A stretch of DNA of 39,506 nucleotides from an uncultured Pseudomonadota bacterium (lineage in GTDB: Bacteria; Pseudomonadota; Gammaproteobacteria; Methylococcales; Methylomonadaceae). The DNA is taken from contig CAIXED010000039.1 in assembly GCA_903918375.1 (NCBI GenBank), positions 1-39,506 on the forward strand, read 5' to 3'. Shown piece after piece: positions 1-8,817 of this stretch (positions within the stretch are counted from its first letter, which is position 1; each line of letters begins with the position of its first letter). Made by a program: the position numbers and the translations under genes. The notes below the pieces were generated by a model. It worked only from the letters and a program-made list of their open reading frames with translations. It was not told where the DNA came from and did not search any database.

Positions 1-603
1 ACCGATTACCATCGCGCTGGTGGTGTTGGCGTGTGAGTTAGAGGCATTGCTGTAACGACCGCCGGTTGATAAACACAAACCTTTGCTATCGAAATACGAA
101 CAGTCGTAAGTTAAGCTGTTGTTGATGGTGCCGGTTTGGATAGCGTAGATGCCTTGGAGAGCCGCGACGTTGGCTTGGAGGGCGGCTTGGGTTTCTTCGG
201 CGGAGGGGCCGGAGTTTAAATAGCCTAAAAATAACGCCCAAGTTAATGACTCTGATTGATCTGATGAAGAGCCTACAATGCTGCCGTTATAGGTATACCA
301 AGAAACCCAAGGTTGAGATACTCTAGTCGCAAATAAAGGGCCAGTAGGACCAATAAAAAAGTGATTTGGTGTTCCAAGATTTTCTTGTAAAACATTTGCA
401 AGTGATCTGGCTAATCCACTATCACCCCACCACGGATTAGCTTTTAATGTTAAAGATATATTGCTATAACTATCTGTAACAGTTGTAAGGTTGTAAGTTA
501 ATCCATTGGCAGTAACAGCATAATCGGCTTCAGCAACTAAGCTAAAAGTGGCTAAAAATCCAATTCCGAAGTTACGGATTACTCTTTTGTTCCTTGGAAT
601 CAT
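1..603 (-). CDS. Autotransporter-like protein with a short, non-canonical passenger (partial, 3' end outside window)
   Basis: The frame is open from the ATG at 603 to position 1 (201 codons), so the C-terminus lies beyond the left edge. An AAGAGGAT ribosome site sits just upstream (about 608-615). Residues 1-26 form a signal peptide (MIPRNKRVIRN, then a hydrophobic stretch ending near AEA). About 110 residues of unrecognised passenger follow, without PATR repeats. From about residue 130 the protein matches the linker and start of the barrel of the neighbouring autotransporter: LQGIYAIQTGTINNSL, CSYFDSKG.CLSTGGRYSNAS and the following TTSAMVIG. Positions 1-205 are close to 1450-1655 at the DNA level too. 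It lacks the extended signal peptide of its neighbour. A small inverted repeat (TTTGGTG 632-638, CACCAAA 648-654) lies in its leader. The paralogy is seen directly; surface display of the short passenger is inferred. Confidence 0.75.
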   Translation of the reverse strand, partial: MIPRNKRVIRNFGIGFLATFSLVAEADYAVTANGLTYNLTTVTDSYSNISLTLKANPWWGDSGLARSLANVLQENLGTPNHFFIGPTGPLFATRVSQPWVSWYTYNGSIVGSSSDQSESLTWALFLGYLNSGPSAEETQAALQANVAALQGIYAIQTGTINNSLTYDCSYFDSKGLCLSTGGRYSNASNSHANTTSAMVIG

Positions 604-680
604 AAATATCCTCTTGTTATGTAAAACTTAATTTGGTGCATTCCATTCACCAAACCAGAAGTTTGCTGGTAAATGGTGGA

Positions 681-720
681 TAAAAAGCCCCGAAGATCGG
701 ATGATCAACGAGGCTTTTTA
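681..720 (-). terminator. Rho-independent terminator after the large autotransporter gene
   Basis: AAAAAGCC at 682-689 pairs with GGCTTTTT at 712-719, and the stem extends inward with one mismatch. It lies just beyond the stop codon of the gene ending at 736. Read on the minus strand the stem closes with a T tract; because the stem is A/T-flanked on both sides it could act in both directions. It separates the two paralogues into independent transcripts. Confidence 0.75.
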
Positions 721-735
721 CAAACGGTTTAAGAC

Positions 736-3303
736 TTAGAAACCCATTGTGTAAGTCAAATAGGCCATTTTGGTATCAACTGATTGGAACGATTCCTGTC
801 TATAGATACCGGTCAAACCAATACGGTGGCCTTTAGCCAAGTCGTATGACGCACCAAACGAGGTTGCCAAGCGGCTTTTTTGCATATTTGGGTTGAAATC
901 AATACTGGTCAAACCATCCAAGCCGCTTGCTGTATAGCGGCTGGTGTAGTTATGCATGTCTTGTTCCAAACCAGCACTACCCTGCAGACCAATTTGGTCG
1001 GTCAATTTACCCGAAGCACGTAAACCAACTAACGCCGTTAAGCTTTCTTGATTTAAACCCGAATAGCTTAATGGTGAGATTAAATCGGCTTGTTCGGTAT
1101 AAGCTGATGTAGAAACCGAAGTATGACGAACGCCCAAGTAAGGCGAGGCAATCCAGTTAGGTGTAACTCTAAAGCCATAGCTCAAGGTGCCTGAACCTGA
1201 CAAAGTATCGATACCGGTTTTGCCATAACCTAATTCAGAAGTACCTACCGCGACGCGATTGATGTCGAGATTGCTGTTGTTATAACCAGCGGCCAGTTTG
1301 GCTTCAAAACCGGTTTGATCTGGGTTGTCGTTCCAGACTGCAAACACACCTAATAATGGCGTATTGCTGCTTAATGAAGCGACGCTACCCGCTTCGGTGT
1401 TATAGAGGTTTTGATCAACATAACCACCGATACGAGTGTGCTCGTCTACACGGTAACCACCAATCACCATCGCACTGGTAGTATTAGCGTGTGAGTTAGA
1501 AGCGTTGCTGTAACGACCACCGGTTGATAGACAAAAACCTTTGCTGTCGAAATACGAACAATCGTAACTTAAGCTATTGTTGATGGTGCCGGTTTGAATC
1601 GCATAAACGCCTTGTAATGCTGCAGCATTGATACGTAATGCTGCTTGGGTATCTTCAGCATTGGCGGTTAGGGTTAAGTAAACATTGTTGTCATCGTAGT
1701 TAAGCAGATAGCCAAACCGTGAAGGTTGTAAGGATTGAATCCCAGTAAAGCGACCTGTAATACCATTAGCAGCGCTTAATAAAGTCCAGCGAGACGGTCT
1801 TAGCGCATTACCTGCAAAGCCTAAATCACCACTCAAATTAGCTTGGCCATCCACATTTAATAACTGGTTGCTTGTTACAACGAGATTGCCTGTGTTTGTA
1901 AAGTTACCGACTAGATTAACTTGCTGGGCTGCTTGGCTAATGTCAAAAGTACCGTTATTGGTCACATTGTGAGAATTAGCAATCGAAGCATTTTGTCCCA
2001 CCAAAGCCAGCGTTGATCCTGCATCTACTGTTGTTGGGCCTGAGTAGGTATTAGCCGCAGTTAGCGCTAAAGTACCACCGCCTTGTACGACAATATCACC
2101 TGGTTGAACACCATCAACAATCCCATTATTGATAACGGTTGTTGTACCTTGTGCGATATTGAAGGTTGGGTCGCCAGATACGGTGATTTGGTTATTAATG
2201 GTTGTGTTTTCGAAGACCGATAACTTCGCCGATTGATTTTGACTACCGACCAAGTCTAATTGGCTGGTACCCAGTGCATTGGCATTGTTGATTTCTAACT
2301 CTGCACCCGCATTAACCTGAATACCGCCATCGATACTGTTGTTACCGGTTAAAACCAAAGTACCTTGGTTAACGGTAGTTCTACCGTGGTAATCATTATC
2401 AGCTGTTAATACAAGTTTGCCGATATCATCGACAGTTAAACCACCAAGACCGGTGAATTTACCGATAATTTGGTTTATGGTATTAGCGCTAGGCGCCAAA
2501 ATTGCGCCATTTTGGTTAATTGTAAAGTTGGTTTGTACTTCGCTCTCGTTATTCAAGATTAGTCTTCCACCATCAAACACGGGTTGAAGATTAGGGTTTT
2601 GTAGAAAGTCAGCTAATGTATGATTAGTGGTGGTTAAAGTGGTTTCTTTAGGTTTGGTTTCGCCTAATTCATAAATCCTTAATCCTGATGGCATCATAGA
2701 TGAATCAGGATTTTTATTATCGGAACTAAAGCCAAAGCCAAATTGATTGCCTGCTTGTAAATCAAACGAAATTTTTGTTATTCCGTAGTCACTACTATTA
2801 TTTAAATTAAGAAATTCTGATAAAAAATACTTAGTAGAACCAATAAAGTAATAGGGAGTTACACCGCTATTCTGCCAATTCATAGCACTATAGTTGTAAA
2901 CTCCAAAATCAAATTTAGTTGCCCCAGAAGCTGTAGAGTAAATATCAAAACCAGAATTAGCATTGGAAGACGAATTCATAGATTGATACATACTTAAAGA
3001 TCCGCTTACTTGCACATCACCAATTTGATATGGATAATTATCTACATAAACTTGCCCAATGTTATCTGGGTTAAGGTAATTAAAATCAAAACCATTAAAC
3101 ATCCATTCTGCATAGGCATTTGATGTATAACTAGCCGCGCCTAACAACATAGTCAACGGCAGTGCTTTAGCTAAACCGGCCAAGTTTCTGCGTCGTTTAC
3201 CGTTTGATTGTCCTTGACCAACACTGTTAGTCGCTAATTCTGATGCCACCACTAGTGCGCCAAGTTTTTTGTTAAAAACCAATTTGAAAATATTTTTATT
3301 CAT
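736..3303 (-). CDS. Autotransporter with ESPR signal, PATR repeats and beta-barrel domain
   Basis: This 855-aa type Va secretion protein probably displays its passenger on the cell surface. Residues 1-36 (MNKNIFKLVFNKKLGALVVA, then SELA) match the extended signal peptide region of large autotransporters. An RRR n-region and a hydrophobic core end at AYA, residue 65. Residues 66-225 are an unrecognised, AT-rich, Asn/Ser-rich passenger head. From about residue 285 there are beta-strand repeats of the PATR type, such as LVLTADNDYHGRTTVNQGTL and TLALTAANTYSGPTTVDAGS, consistent with a beta-helix stalk. From about residue 580 to the end is a barrel domain finishing in YTMGF, with the terminal Phe used by the BAM machinery. 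An AAGGTG ribosome site at 3312-3317 supports the start. The ligand or function of the passenger is unknown. Confidence 0.88.
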   Translation of the reverse strand: MNKNIFKLVFNKKLGALVVASELATNSVGQGQSNGKRRRNLAGLAKALPLTMLLGAASYTSNAYAEWMFNGFDFNYLNPDNIGQVYVDNYPYQIGDVQVSGSLSMYQSMNSSSNANSGFDIYSTASGATKFDFGVYNYSAMNWQNSGVTPYYFIGSTKYFLSEFLNLNNSSDYGITKISFDLQAGNQFGFGFSSDNKNPDSSMMPSGLRIYELGETKPKETTLTTTNHTLADFLQNPNLQPVFDGGRLILNNESEVQTNFTINQNGAILAPSANTINQIIGKFTGLGGLTVDDIGKLVLTADNDYHGRTTVNQGTLVLTGNNSIDGGIQVNAGAELEINNANALGTSQLDLVGSQNQSAKLSVFENTTINNQITVSGDPTFNIAQGTTTVINNGIVDGVQPGDIVVQGGGTLALTAANTYSGPTTVDAGSTLALVGQNASIANSHNVTNNGTFDISQAAQQVNLVGNFTNTGNLVVTSNQLLNVDGQANLSGDLGFAGNALRPSRWTLLSAANGITGRFTGIQSLQPSRFGYLLNYDDNNVYLTLTANAEDTQAALRINAAALQGVYAIQTGTINNSLSYDCSYFDSKGFCLSTGGRYSNASNSHANTTSAMVIGGYRVDEHTRIGGYVDQNLYNTEAGSVASLSSNTPLLGVFAVWNDNPDQTGFEAKLAAGYNNSNLDINRVAVGTSELGYGKTGIDTLSGSGTLSYGFRVTPNWIASPYLGVRHTSVSTSAYTEQADLISPLSYSGLNQESLTALVGLRASGKLTDQIGLQGSAGLEQDMHNYTSRYTASGLDGLTSIDFNPNMQKSRLATSFGASYDLAKGHRIGLTGIYRQESFQSVDTKMAYLTYTMGF

Positions 3304-3474
3304 TGCTTGTTCACCTTGTGCCTTTGTTGATGAGAGGTGTCAGAGAAATCAAAAAAATTGACTCACATAACGAGATGGTCTGACATGGTTTGTTAAAATA
3401 TGTAAAACATTGTTTGTCATTTTATTCACAGTGTTGTTTAAAATATACAGTTATTGCCGACCAAATCCGACCAA
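3304..3474. promoter_or_regulatory. Divergent promoter region with a tandem 10-bp repeat
   Basis: This space separates the minus-strand autotransporter from the plus-strand kinase-regulator pair and must hold both promoters. It is AT-rich. A TTGTCA at 3414-3419 followed by AT-rich TTTAAAATATACA is a possible plus promoter, but spacing to a good -10 is imperfect. CCGACCAAAT occurs twice head to tail at 3457-3466 and 3467-3476. A 10-bp direct repeat is the geometry used by OmpR-family regulators, so self-control by the neighbouring regulator is possible but unproven. Confidence 0.4.
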
Positions 3475-5562
3475 ATGCGACATTTGTTAACTCTGTTTCC
3501 CTTGCTATCCCTATTTATGCTGTTTTCAAAATCAGGCTTAAAGCCGCTCTTGATGGTTTTAGTATTTTTAAGCGCTAGTTGGCCGCTTCATGCTGTAGCG
3601 ATTGAGCTACAGCATGGAATGGATAGGCTTAATCCAGCCTCGGTCGTTGAGTTTATTGAAGATAGCGACGGACAATTGACGTTGGCGGCGATATTGACCG
3701 ACCCCAGTATCGCGGCTCGCTTTAAACCAGCGCCGATCAGTGGTCGAGATATTAATTTTGGTTATTCCGCTGCCAGTTATTGGTTACGGCTGCCTTTAAA
3801 GCGTGAGCCAGAGTTGGCGGCGAATGCCGTTTTGGAGCTGATGTATATCTATATAGACAAGATCGAGTTTTATGCGCCGGGTAAAGCGCCAGTGATTACT
3901 GGCAGTGCCTATCCGTTTAACACTCATCCCATTGCTAATCGCTTTTATGCCTTTCCAATTGAATTAAGCACCCAGTCACAATATTTTTATTTTCGGATTC
4001 AATCGGAAGATGCGTTAACGGTGCCTTTAGCGATTTGGCAGCTTGATAAATTTAGCGCCGATAGCCAGCAAGATTACATGCTGCAATCGCTTTATTACGG
4101 CGGTGTTTTGGCTTTAGCCTTGTATAACTTGTTGTTATTTTGTTCGCTAAAAGAGAAAACTTATTTGTATTACAGCCTGTATGTCATCACGCTGGGCCTT
4201 GGGATGTTGGCTGGTAATGGTTTGGGCAAGCAGTTGATTTGGCCTGATTTTCCGGCTTGGAATCGGGTGTCACAATCGACGATTTTGAATGTTACCAGTG
4301 TGTTTGCGATTTTATTTGCCCAGAGTTATTTACAAACCCAACGCCGAACCCCTAAAACTCATATTTTTCTTAATTTGTTAATGATTGCATTTGGTTTAGT
4401 TGCTGTTTTATTAGTGCTTAGTATTGATTGGGCTTATTCGATTGCTGGATTATTAAATGTGATGTTGGGTTTGTCGTTGCTGTTTGGTAGCACGATGATT
4501 GTGACGCCAATCAGGCTGATTTACGCTGGTCAGAGTGGTTACCGTTATTTTTTACTAGCTTGGGGTGTTTTGTCGTTGGGCGTTATGGTTGCTACGTTTC
4601 GCTTTTTAGATTGGCTGCCGACCAATGCTTTGACTGCTTATGCGGTGCAAATTTCGTCTGCGTTTGAAATGTTATTTCTTGCATTCGCTTTGGCGGATCG
4701 AATTCATCAAGAAACAAAGTTAAAACAGCAATCTCAGAATGAAGCATTAAAACTTAAACAATCCATGCTTAAAACTTTGGCTATTTCCGAGCAAAATCTT
4801 GAGCGGCAGGTTAAAGAAAGAACGTTGGCTTTGGAATCATCGCTTGCGAATGAAAAACAAATCCGCATTCAATATATTCGTTTTGGTGCTTTAATTTCCC
4901 ACGAGTTTCGTAATCAATTAGCGATTATTCGCAGTCAGTTGTCGGTAATTGAAAAGGAGTATAAACAAGGCATTGTTAAACTGGATAAAAGAATACCTAT
5001 TATTAATTTAACCATTAATCGTTTGACGAGTTTATTTGATAAGTGGTTGCAAGATGGAAGGTTAAATGATGATAGTCATGTTTTAACCATTGATAGGGTT
5101 GATATTACTGCTTGGTTAAGAGATTTGATCGAACAATATCAGGCTATGCAACCTGAACATCAATTTCAGCTTAAATTAAATCCAATGGTGATGGAGCTCT
5201 TTGCAGACATTGATTTATTAACCATGGCATTAAAGAATTTAATTGATAATGCTTGTAAATACTCGCCAGCGGATAGTTTAATTACAATTGAAGTTCGTCA
5301 GCAAGACAGAATGGTGGGCATTGCGGTTATTGATCAAGGCTTGGGAGTTGCAGTTGAGCATCAGCAACAAGTTTTTACTGATTATTATCGAGTCAATCCC
5401 GAAAGCCGTGTACAGGGTTTGGGGCTTGGGCTTAGTCTGGTTAAGCGGATTGTCAATCGGCATGGAGGTCATATTGAGTTAACTAGCGTACTGGGGTGCG
5501 GTAGTTGTTTTTGTATGTGGTTAAAAAACAATAGAGATAATTATGCTGATTCAACAAGCTAA
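3475..5562 (+). CDS. 7TMR-DISM membrane sensor histidine kinase
   Basis: In order the protein has a signal or anchor segment, a periplasmic 7TMR-DISM extracellular domain (about residues 55-190), seven membrane helices (about 200-405), a Gln/Lys-rich coiled coil (about 410-460), an H-box with LISHEFRNQLAII (phospho-acceptor His near 476) and a GHKL ATPase domain. The ATPase carries NLIDNACKYSP (N box), DQGLGV (G1) and GLGLGLSLVKR (G2). It should bind an external ligand and phosphorylate the overlapping response regulator. The start is uncertain: a TTG at 3454 gives 702 aa, the ATG at 3475 gives 695 aa, and an ATG at 3517 would begin at a tidy signal peptide; none has a good ribosome site. The 3' end overlaps the next gene by 20 bp, so the pair is surely co-expressed. 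Confidence 0.9.
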   Translation: MRHLLTLFPLLSLFMLFSKSGLKPLLMVLVFLSASWPLHAVAIELQHGMDRLNPASVVEFIEDSDGQLTLAAILTDPSIAARFKPAPISGRDINFGYSAASYWLRLPLKREPELAANAVLELMYIYIDKIEFYAPGKAPVITGSAYPFNTHPIANRFYAFPIELSTQSQYFYFRIQSEDALTVPLAIWQLDKFSADSQQDYMLQSLYYGGVLALALYNLLLFCSLKEKTYLYYSLYVITLGLGMLAGNGLGKQLIWPDFPAWNRVSQSTILNVTSVFAILFAQSYLQTQRRTPKTHIFLNLLMIAFGLVAVLLVLSIDWAYSIAGLLNVMLGLSLLFGSTMIVTPIRLIYAGQSGYRYFLLAWGVLSLGVMVATFRFLDWLPTNALTAYAVQISSAFEMLFLAFALADRIHQETKLKQQSQNEALKLKQSMLKTLAISEQNLERQVKERTLALESSLANEKQIRIQYIRFGALISHEFRNQLAIIRSQLSVIEKEYKQGIVKLDKRIPIINLTINRLTSLFDKWLQDGRLNDDSHVLTIDRVDITAWLRDLIEQYQAMQPEHQFQLKLNPMVMELFADIDLLTMALKNLIDNACKYSPADSLITIEVRQQDRMVGIAVIDQGLGVAVEHQQQVFTDYYRVNPESRVQGLGLGLSLVKRIVNRHGGHIELTSVLGCGSCFCMWLKNNRDNYADSTS

Positions 5563-6235
5563 CCTTGCCCATATTTTGGTCGTTGAAGATGAGCCCGCTT
5601 TGCAAGAAGCGATGGTTAGCTATCTTAATTTGTCGGGATTTATTGCTGATGGCGTTGGTAGTGTCGCTGGCGCTAAAAGTTGGATGCAGACTCATCGAAT
5701 TGATATTTTGGTATTGGATTTAGGTTTAGCGGACGGTGATGGATTGACGTTATTGAAGGAATTCAAACTAGATGATAAAGGTTTAATTATTACCACTGCG
5801 CGTAGTGAACCATCTGACCGTTTAACGGGTTTAAAAGCGGGGGCAGATGCGTATTTAATTAAACCGCTAGTATTGGAGGAGTTAATCACAATTATTCAAA
5901 ACTTAAGTCGGCGATTAAATATAAAACCGATTAAATCATGGAGCCTTGATACATCCTGTTGGTTACTTGAATCACCTGATAATGAGACTGTTAAGTTAAC
6001 TATGTTGGAAATGGCTTTCTTAGGTTGTTTGGCTGCTTCGCCTACTGAGCTTGTTTTAAAAGACAGTTTAATTATGGCTTTGGGAGAGGACCCTTTGGAG
6101 TATGACCCGCGGCGAATGGAGATTCTAGTTCGCCGGTTGAGAACAAAAGTCAAAAACACCTTAGATTGTGATGTACCGATTGAAACTGTGCATGGTCGCG
6201 GTTATGTGTTTGCAGGTTTAATTACCAAAAAATAA
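5543..6235 (+). CDS. OmpR/PhoB-family response regulator
   Basis: This 230-aa protein has a receiver domain with acidic pocket E15-D16, phospho-acceptor D59 (in ILVLDLGLADGDG), T84/T85 and K107 (YLIKPL). A winged-helix DNA-binding domain follows from about residue 130, ending in the typical RRLRTKVKN and ETVHGRGYVF wing. The gene begins inside the kinase gene, so the kinase is the expected partner. Regulation of the divergent autotransporter is plausible from position, and the 10-bp tandem repeat in the shared intergenic space is a candidate site. The actual regulon cannot be read from the sequence. Confidence 0.93.
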   Translation: MLIQQANLAHILVVEDEPALQEAMVSYLNLSGFIADGVGSVAGAKSWMQTHRIDILVLDLGLADGDGLTLLKEFKLDDKGLIITTARSEPSDRLTGLKAGADAYLIKPLVLEELITIIQNLSRRLNIKPIKSWSLDTSCWLLESPDNETVKLTMLEMAFLGCLAASPTELVLKDSLIMALGEDPLEYDPRRMEILVRRLRTKVKNTLDCDVPIETVHGRGYVFAGLITKK

Positions 6236-6332
6236 GATTTTAAGCAGCGATTAGAGTAAAGGCTTGGCGCACCTAATAGACTTATGAAAGATGAAACGCA
6301 CTTCAGTGCTAGGCGGTTTATCAACCCTGTTT

Positions 6333-6341
6333 TGCTATAAT
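6333..6341 (+). promoter_or_regulatory. Extended -10 promoter for cysM
   Basis: TGCTATAAT is a perfect extended -10 element (TG at 6333-6334, TATAAT at 6336-6341). It gives a leader of about 25 bases to the cysM ATG at 6374. There is no good -35 hexamer at 17 bp, which is normal for extended -10 promoters. Confidence 0.65.
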
Positions 6342-6373
6342 CCCGCACTATTAGTTTTTACATTCTTTAATTT

Positions 6374-7264
6374 ATGAATTTTCCTACCATCGAATCTTTT
6401 GTTGGCAACACGCCTTTGGTGCGTTTGCAGCGTCTACCGGGTGAAACCAGCAACACTATTTTGGTAAAGCTTGAGGGTAATAACCCAGCCGGTTCGGTTA
6501 AAGATCGCCCTGCCTTAAGCATGATTCAACACGCTGAAGCGCGTGGCGATATTAAACCCGGCGATTGTTTGATTGAAGCAACTAGCGGCAATACCGGGAT
6601 TGCTTTGGCGATGGCGGCAGCGATTAAGGGCTATAAAATGATTTTAATCATGCCCGACAATATGAGCGCTGAGCGGATTGCTTCGATGAAAGCGTATGGC
6701 GCGGAAATTATCTTGACACCAGCGGCAGGCAGTATGGAAGGGGCGATTGATTTAGCCAGAGCCATGCAAGCCGAGGGCAAAGGTTTGATTCTCGATCAAT
6801 TCGCTAATTCTGATAACCCTTTAGCGCATTACGAAAGCACAGGGCCAGAAATCTGGCGCGACACTCACGGTAAAATCACCCATTTCGTCAGCTCGATGGG
6901 CACTACGGGCACCATCATGGGCACATCGAAGTATTTAAAACAGCAAAATCCAGCAATTCAAATTGTTGGTGTGCAGCCGGAAGGTGATTCTAAAATCCCA
7001 GGTATCCGCCGTTGGCCGCAGGAATATTTACCGAAAATTTACGATGCAACACGGGTTGATCGGATTATCGATGTTGATCAATTGTCTGCGGAAAACACCA
7101 CCCGCGATTTGGCGACAAAAGAAGGAATTTTTGCCGGCATTTCATCGGGCGGGGCGGTTTATGCGGCGTTGCAATTGTCCAAACAAGTCGAAAATGCGCT
7201 GATTGTGGCGATTGTTTGTGATCGCGGTGATCGGTATTTATCGACTGGGGTTTTTCCAAACTAA
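6374..7264 (+). CDS. cysM: Cysteine synthase B (O-acetylserine sulfhydrylase)
   Basis: This cytoplasmic PLP enzyme makes cysteine from O-acetylserine and sulfide; CysM can also use thiosulfate. At 296 aa it has the usual length for the family. The PLP lysine is K43 in NNPAGSVKDRP, the substrate loop is TSGNTG at 70-75, and the phosphate-binding loop is in SSMGTTGTIMG. The C-terminal CDRGDRYLSTGVF is characteristic of CysM rather than CysK. It has its own extended -10 promoter. The cysM-rlmD order is also known in pseudomonads, though a palindromic repeat separates the two genes here. Confidence 0.94.
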   Translation: MNFPTIESFVGNTPLVRLQRLPGETSNTILVKLEGNNPAGSVKDRPALSMIQHAEARGDIKPGDCLIEATSGNTGIALAMAAAIKGYKMILIMPDNMSAERIASMKAYGAEIILTPAAGSMEGAIDLARAMQAEGKGLILDQFANSDNPLAHYESTGPEIWRDTHGKITHFVSSMGTTGTIMGTSKYLKQQNPAIQIVGVQPEGDSKIPGIRRWPQEYLPKIYDATRVDRIIDVDQLSAENTTRDLATKEGIFAGISSGGAVYAALQLSKQVENALIVAIVCDRGDRYLSTGVFPN

Positions 7265-7343
7265 CTTTTAACAGTGGTGGTATCTCCCCATCTATCATTA
7301 TTAAGATGTTGGGAAAATTTGGAATGATGAAAGGCATTGCCCA

Positions 7344-7417
7344 GTAGGGTGGATAAGCGCAGCGTCATCCACCATGTTGGCCTTCGCGGTGGATGACGCT
7401 GCGCTTATCCACCCTAC
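7344..7417. repeat. Perfect 30-bp inverted repeat (REP/MITE-like element)
   Basis: Arms at 7344-7373 and 7388-7417 are exact reverse complements of each other, starting GTAGGGTGGATAAGCGCAGC, around a 14-base loop. It sits between cysM and rlmD with no gene inside. Elements with this GGGTGGATAAGCGCAGCG core recur in several proteobacterial genomes, from memory. Only one copy is in this window, so dispersal cannot be shown here. It may also end the cysM transcript. Confidence 0.75.
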
Positions 7418-7491
7418 GTAATTTTCAGGAAAATGTAACTTGCTTATTACTTATTTAATTTTATCCAGCTTCATACTTAACCAACTCAAAC

Positions 7492-8817
7492 ATGGCATAT
7501 AAGAAAAAACTCCCGCTAGACCCAGTCAACACGACCATTGAATCTTTAGCCCACGATGGCCGTGGTGTTAGCCATGTTAATGACAAAGTGGTATTTATCG
7601 ACGAAGCCTTACCGGGCGAAAACGTCGATTTCGTTTACACCGATATGCGCCGTGATTATGCCGAAGGTAAAGTGGTGCAACTGCATAGTCGTTCACCGCA
7701 ACGAGTTGATCCTAAATGCGCGCATTTTGGTAGCTGCGGTGGCTGTAGCTTTCAGCATGTTGCTGACGAAGAGCAAATTAAAATTAAACAAGAATTGCTA
7801 AAAGAGCAGTTTAAACGTATCGGTAAAGTCGAAATTCCTGAAATTTGGGAAGCTTTAACCGGCCCACATTGGGGCTACCGCCGTAAAGCGCGGATGGGTG
7901 TCAAATATGTGGCGAAGAAAGGTCGGGTTTTGGTGGGCTTTCGTGAACGTCGCAACCCGTTTTTAGCTGAGATTGATAGCTGTAAAGTGATGTATCCCTT
8001 GATTGGCGAGAATTTGCTGGCTTTTGGCGAGATGATTGCTCAATTAACCATTAAAGACAAAATCCCGCAAATCGAAGTGGCGATTGGTGATAACGAAGTG
8101 GTGTTGGCGTTTCGGGTTTTAGAGCCGCCAACCGAACAAGATAAACAAATCTTGCGTGATTTTGGTCGTCAGCATCAAATCAGTATTTGCTTACAACCCA
8201 AAGGCCCAGACACCATAGCGCCATTAGACGGTGAGCCAGAAGTCATTCCTAGTTATACCTTGGCCGAGCAAGGGGTTAAATTTAATTTCAAACCGGCGAT
8301 GTTTACTCAGGTTAATTATGAAATTAACCAAAAAATGGTCACTCGCGCTTTAGATGCTTTGGAATTAACGGCTGAAGATCGGGTGTTGGATTTGTTTTGT
8401 GGCTTGGGCAATTTCACTTTGCCATTGGCGACCAAAGCCGGTTATGTGGTTGGGGTAGAAGGCGATTTACCGTTGGTTAATCATGCCCGTGAAAACGCAC
8501 GCTTAAACAACTTGGACAATGTTGAGTTTCATGCCGCTGATTTAACTAAAGATGTTCGTGATCAAGCTTGGAGTAAACATAAGTTCACCAAAGTGTTGCT
8601 CGATCCGTCCAGAGCCGGTGCTTCAGAAGTGTTACATAATTTTAAACATTGGCAGCCAGAACGGATTGTTTATGTGTCTTGTAATCCATCGACTTTGGCG
8701 CGTGATGCCGGCATTTTGGTCAATGAATTGGGTTATAAACTGGTGAAAGCAGGGGTGATGGATATGTTCCCGCAAACCGGTCATGTCGAATCAATTGCTT
8801 TGTTCGTGAAAAAATGA
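7492..8817 (+). CDS. rlmD: 23S rRNA (uracil-1939-C5)-methyltransferase
   Basis: This SAM- and [4Fe-4S]-dependent enzyme makes m5U1939 in 23S rRNA. It is 441 aa, near the E. coli length of 433. An N-terminal TRAM domain covers residues 10-68. The cluster cysteines are C76, C82 and C85 (CAHFGSCGGC) plus C164 (IDSCKVM). The SAM site is VLDLFCGLGNFTLPLA and the catalytic nucleophile is C397 in VSCNPSTLARD. Its stop overlaps the next start as ATGA, so the downstream L,D-transpeptidase is probably translationally coupled. Confidence 0.95.
   Translation: MAYKKKLPLDPVNTTIESLAHDGRGVSHVNDKVVFIDEALPGENVDFVYTDMRRDYAEGKVVQLHSRSPQRVDPKCAHFGSCGGCSFQHVADEEQIKIKQELLKEQFKRIGKVEIPEIWEALTGPHWGYRRKARMGVKYVAKKGRVLVGFRERRNPFLAEIDSCKVMYPLIGENLLAFGEMIAQLTIKDKIPQIEVAIGDNEVVLAFRVLEPPTEQDKQILRDFGRQHQISICLQPKGPDTIAPLDGEPEVIPSYTLAEQGVKFNFKPAMFTQVNYEINQKMVTRALDALELTAEDRVLDLFCGLGNFTLPLATKAGYVVGVEGDLPLVNHARENARLNNLDNVEFHAADLTKDVRDQAWSKHKFTKVLLDPSRAGASEVLHNFKHWQPERIVYVSCNPSTLARDAGILVNELGYKLVKAGVMDMFPQTGHVESIALFVKK

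Noticed and set aside
1800-2500. Repetitive sequence in the autotransporter as tandem DNA repeats
   Set aside because: The repeats are at the protein level (PATR beta strands) and are too diverged in DNA to be a tandem repeat array.
3454-3474. TTG start for the sensor kinase
   Set aside because: No ribosome site, and it adds seven polar residues before the hydrophobic segment; kept only as an alternative.
7290-7320. Possible cysM terminator (CCCATCT...AGATGTTGGG)
   Set aside because: The pairing needs a 2-base bulge, has a long loop and lacks a good T tract; the perfect palindrome downstream is a better candidate.
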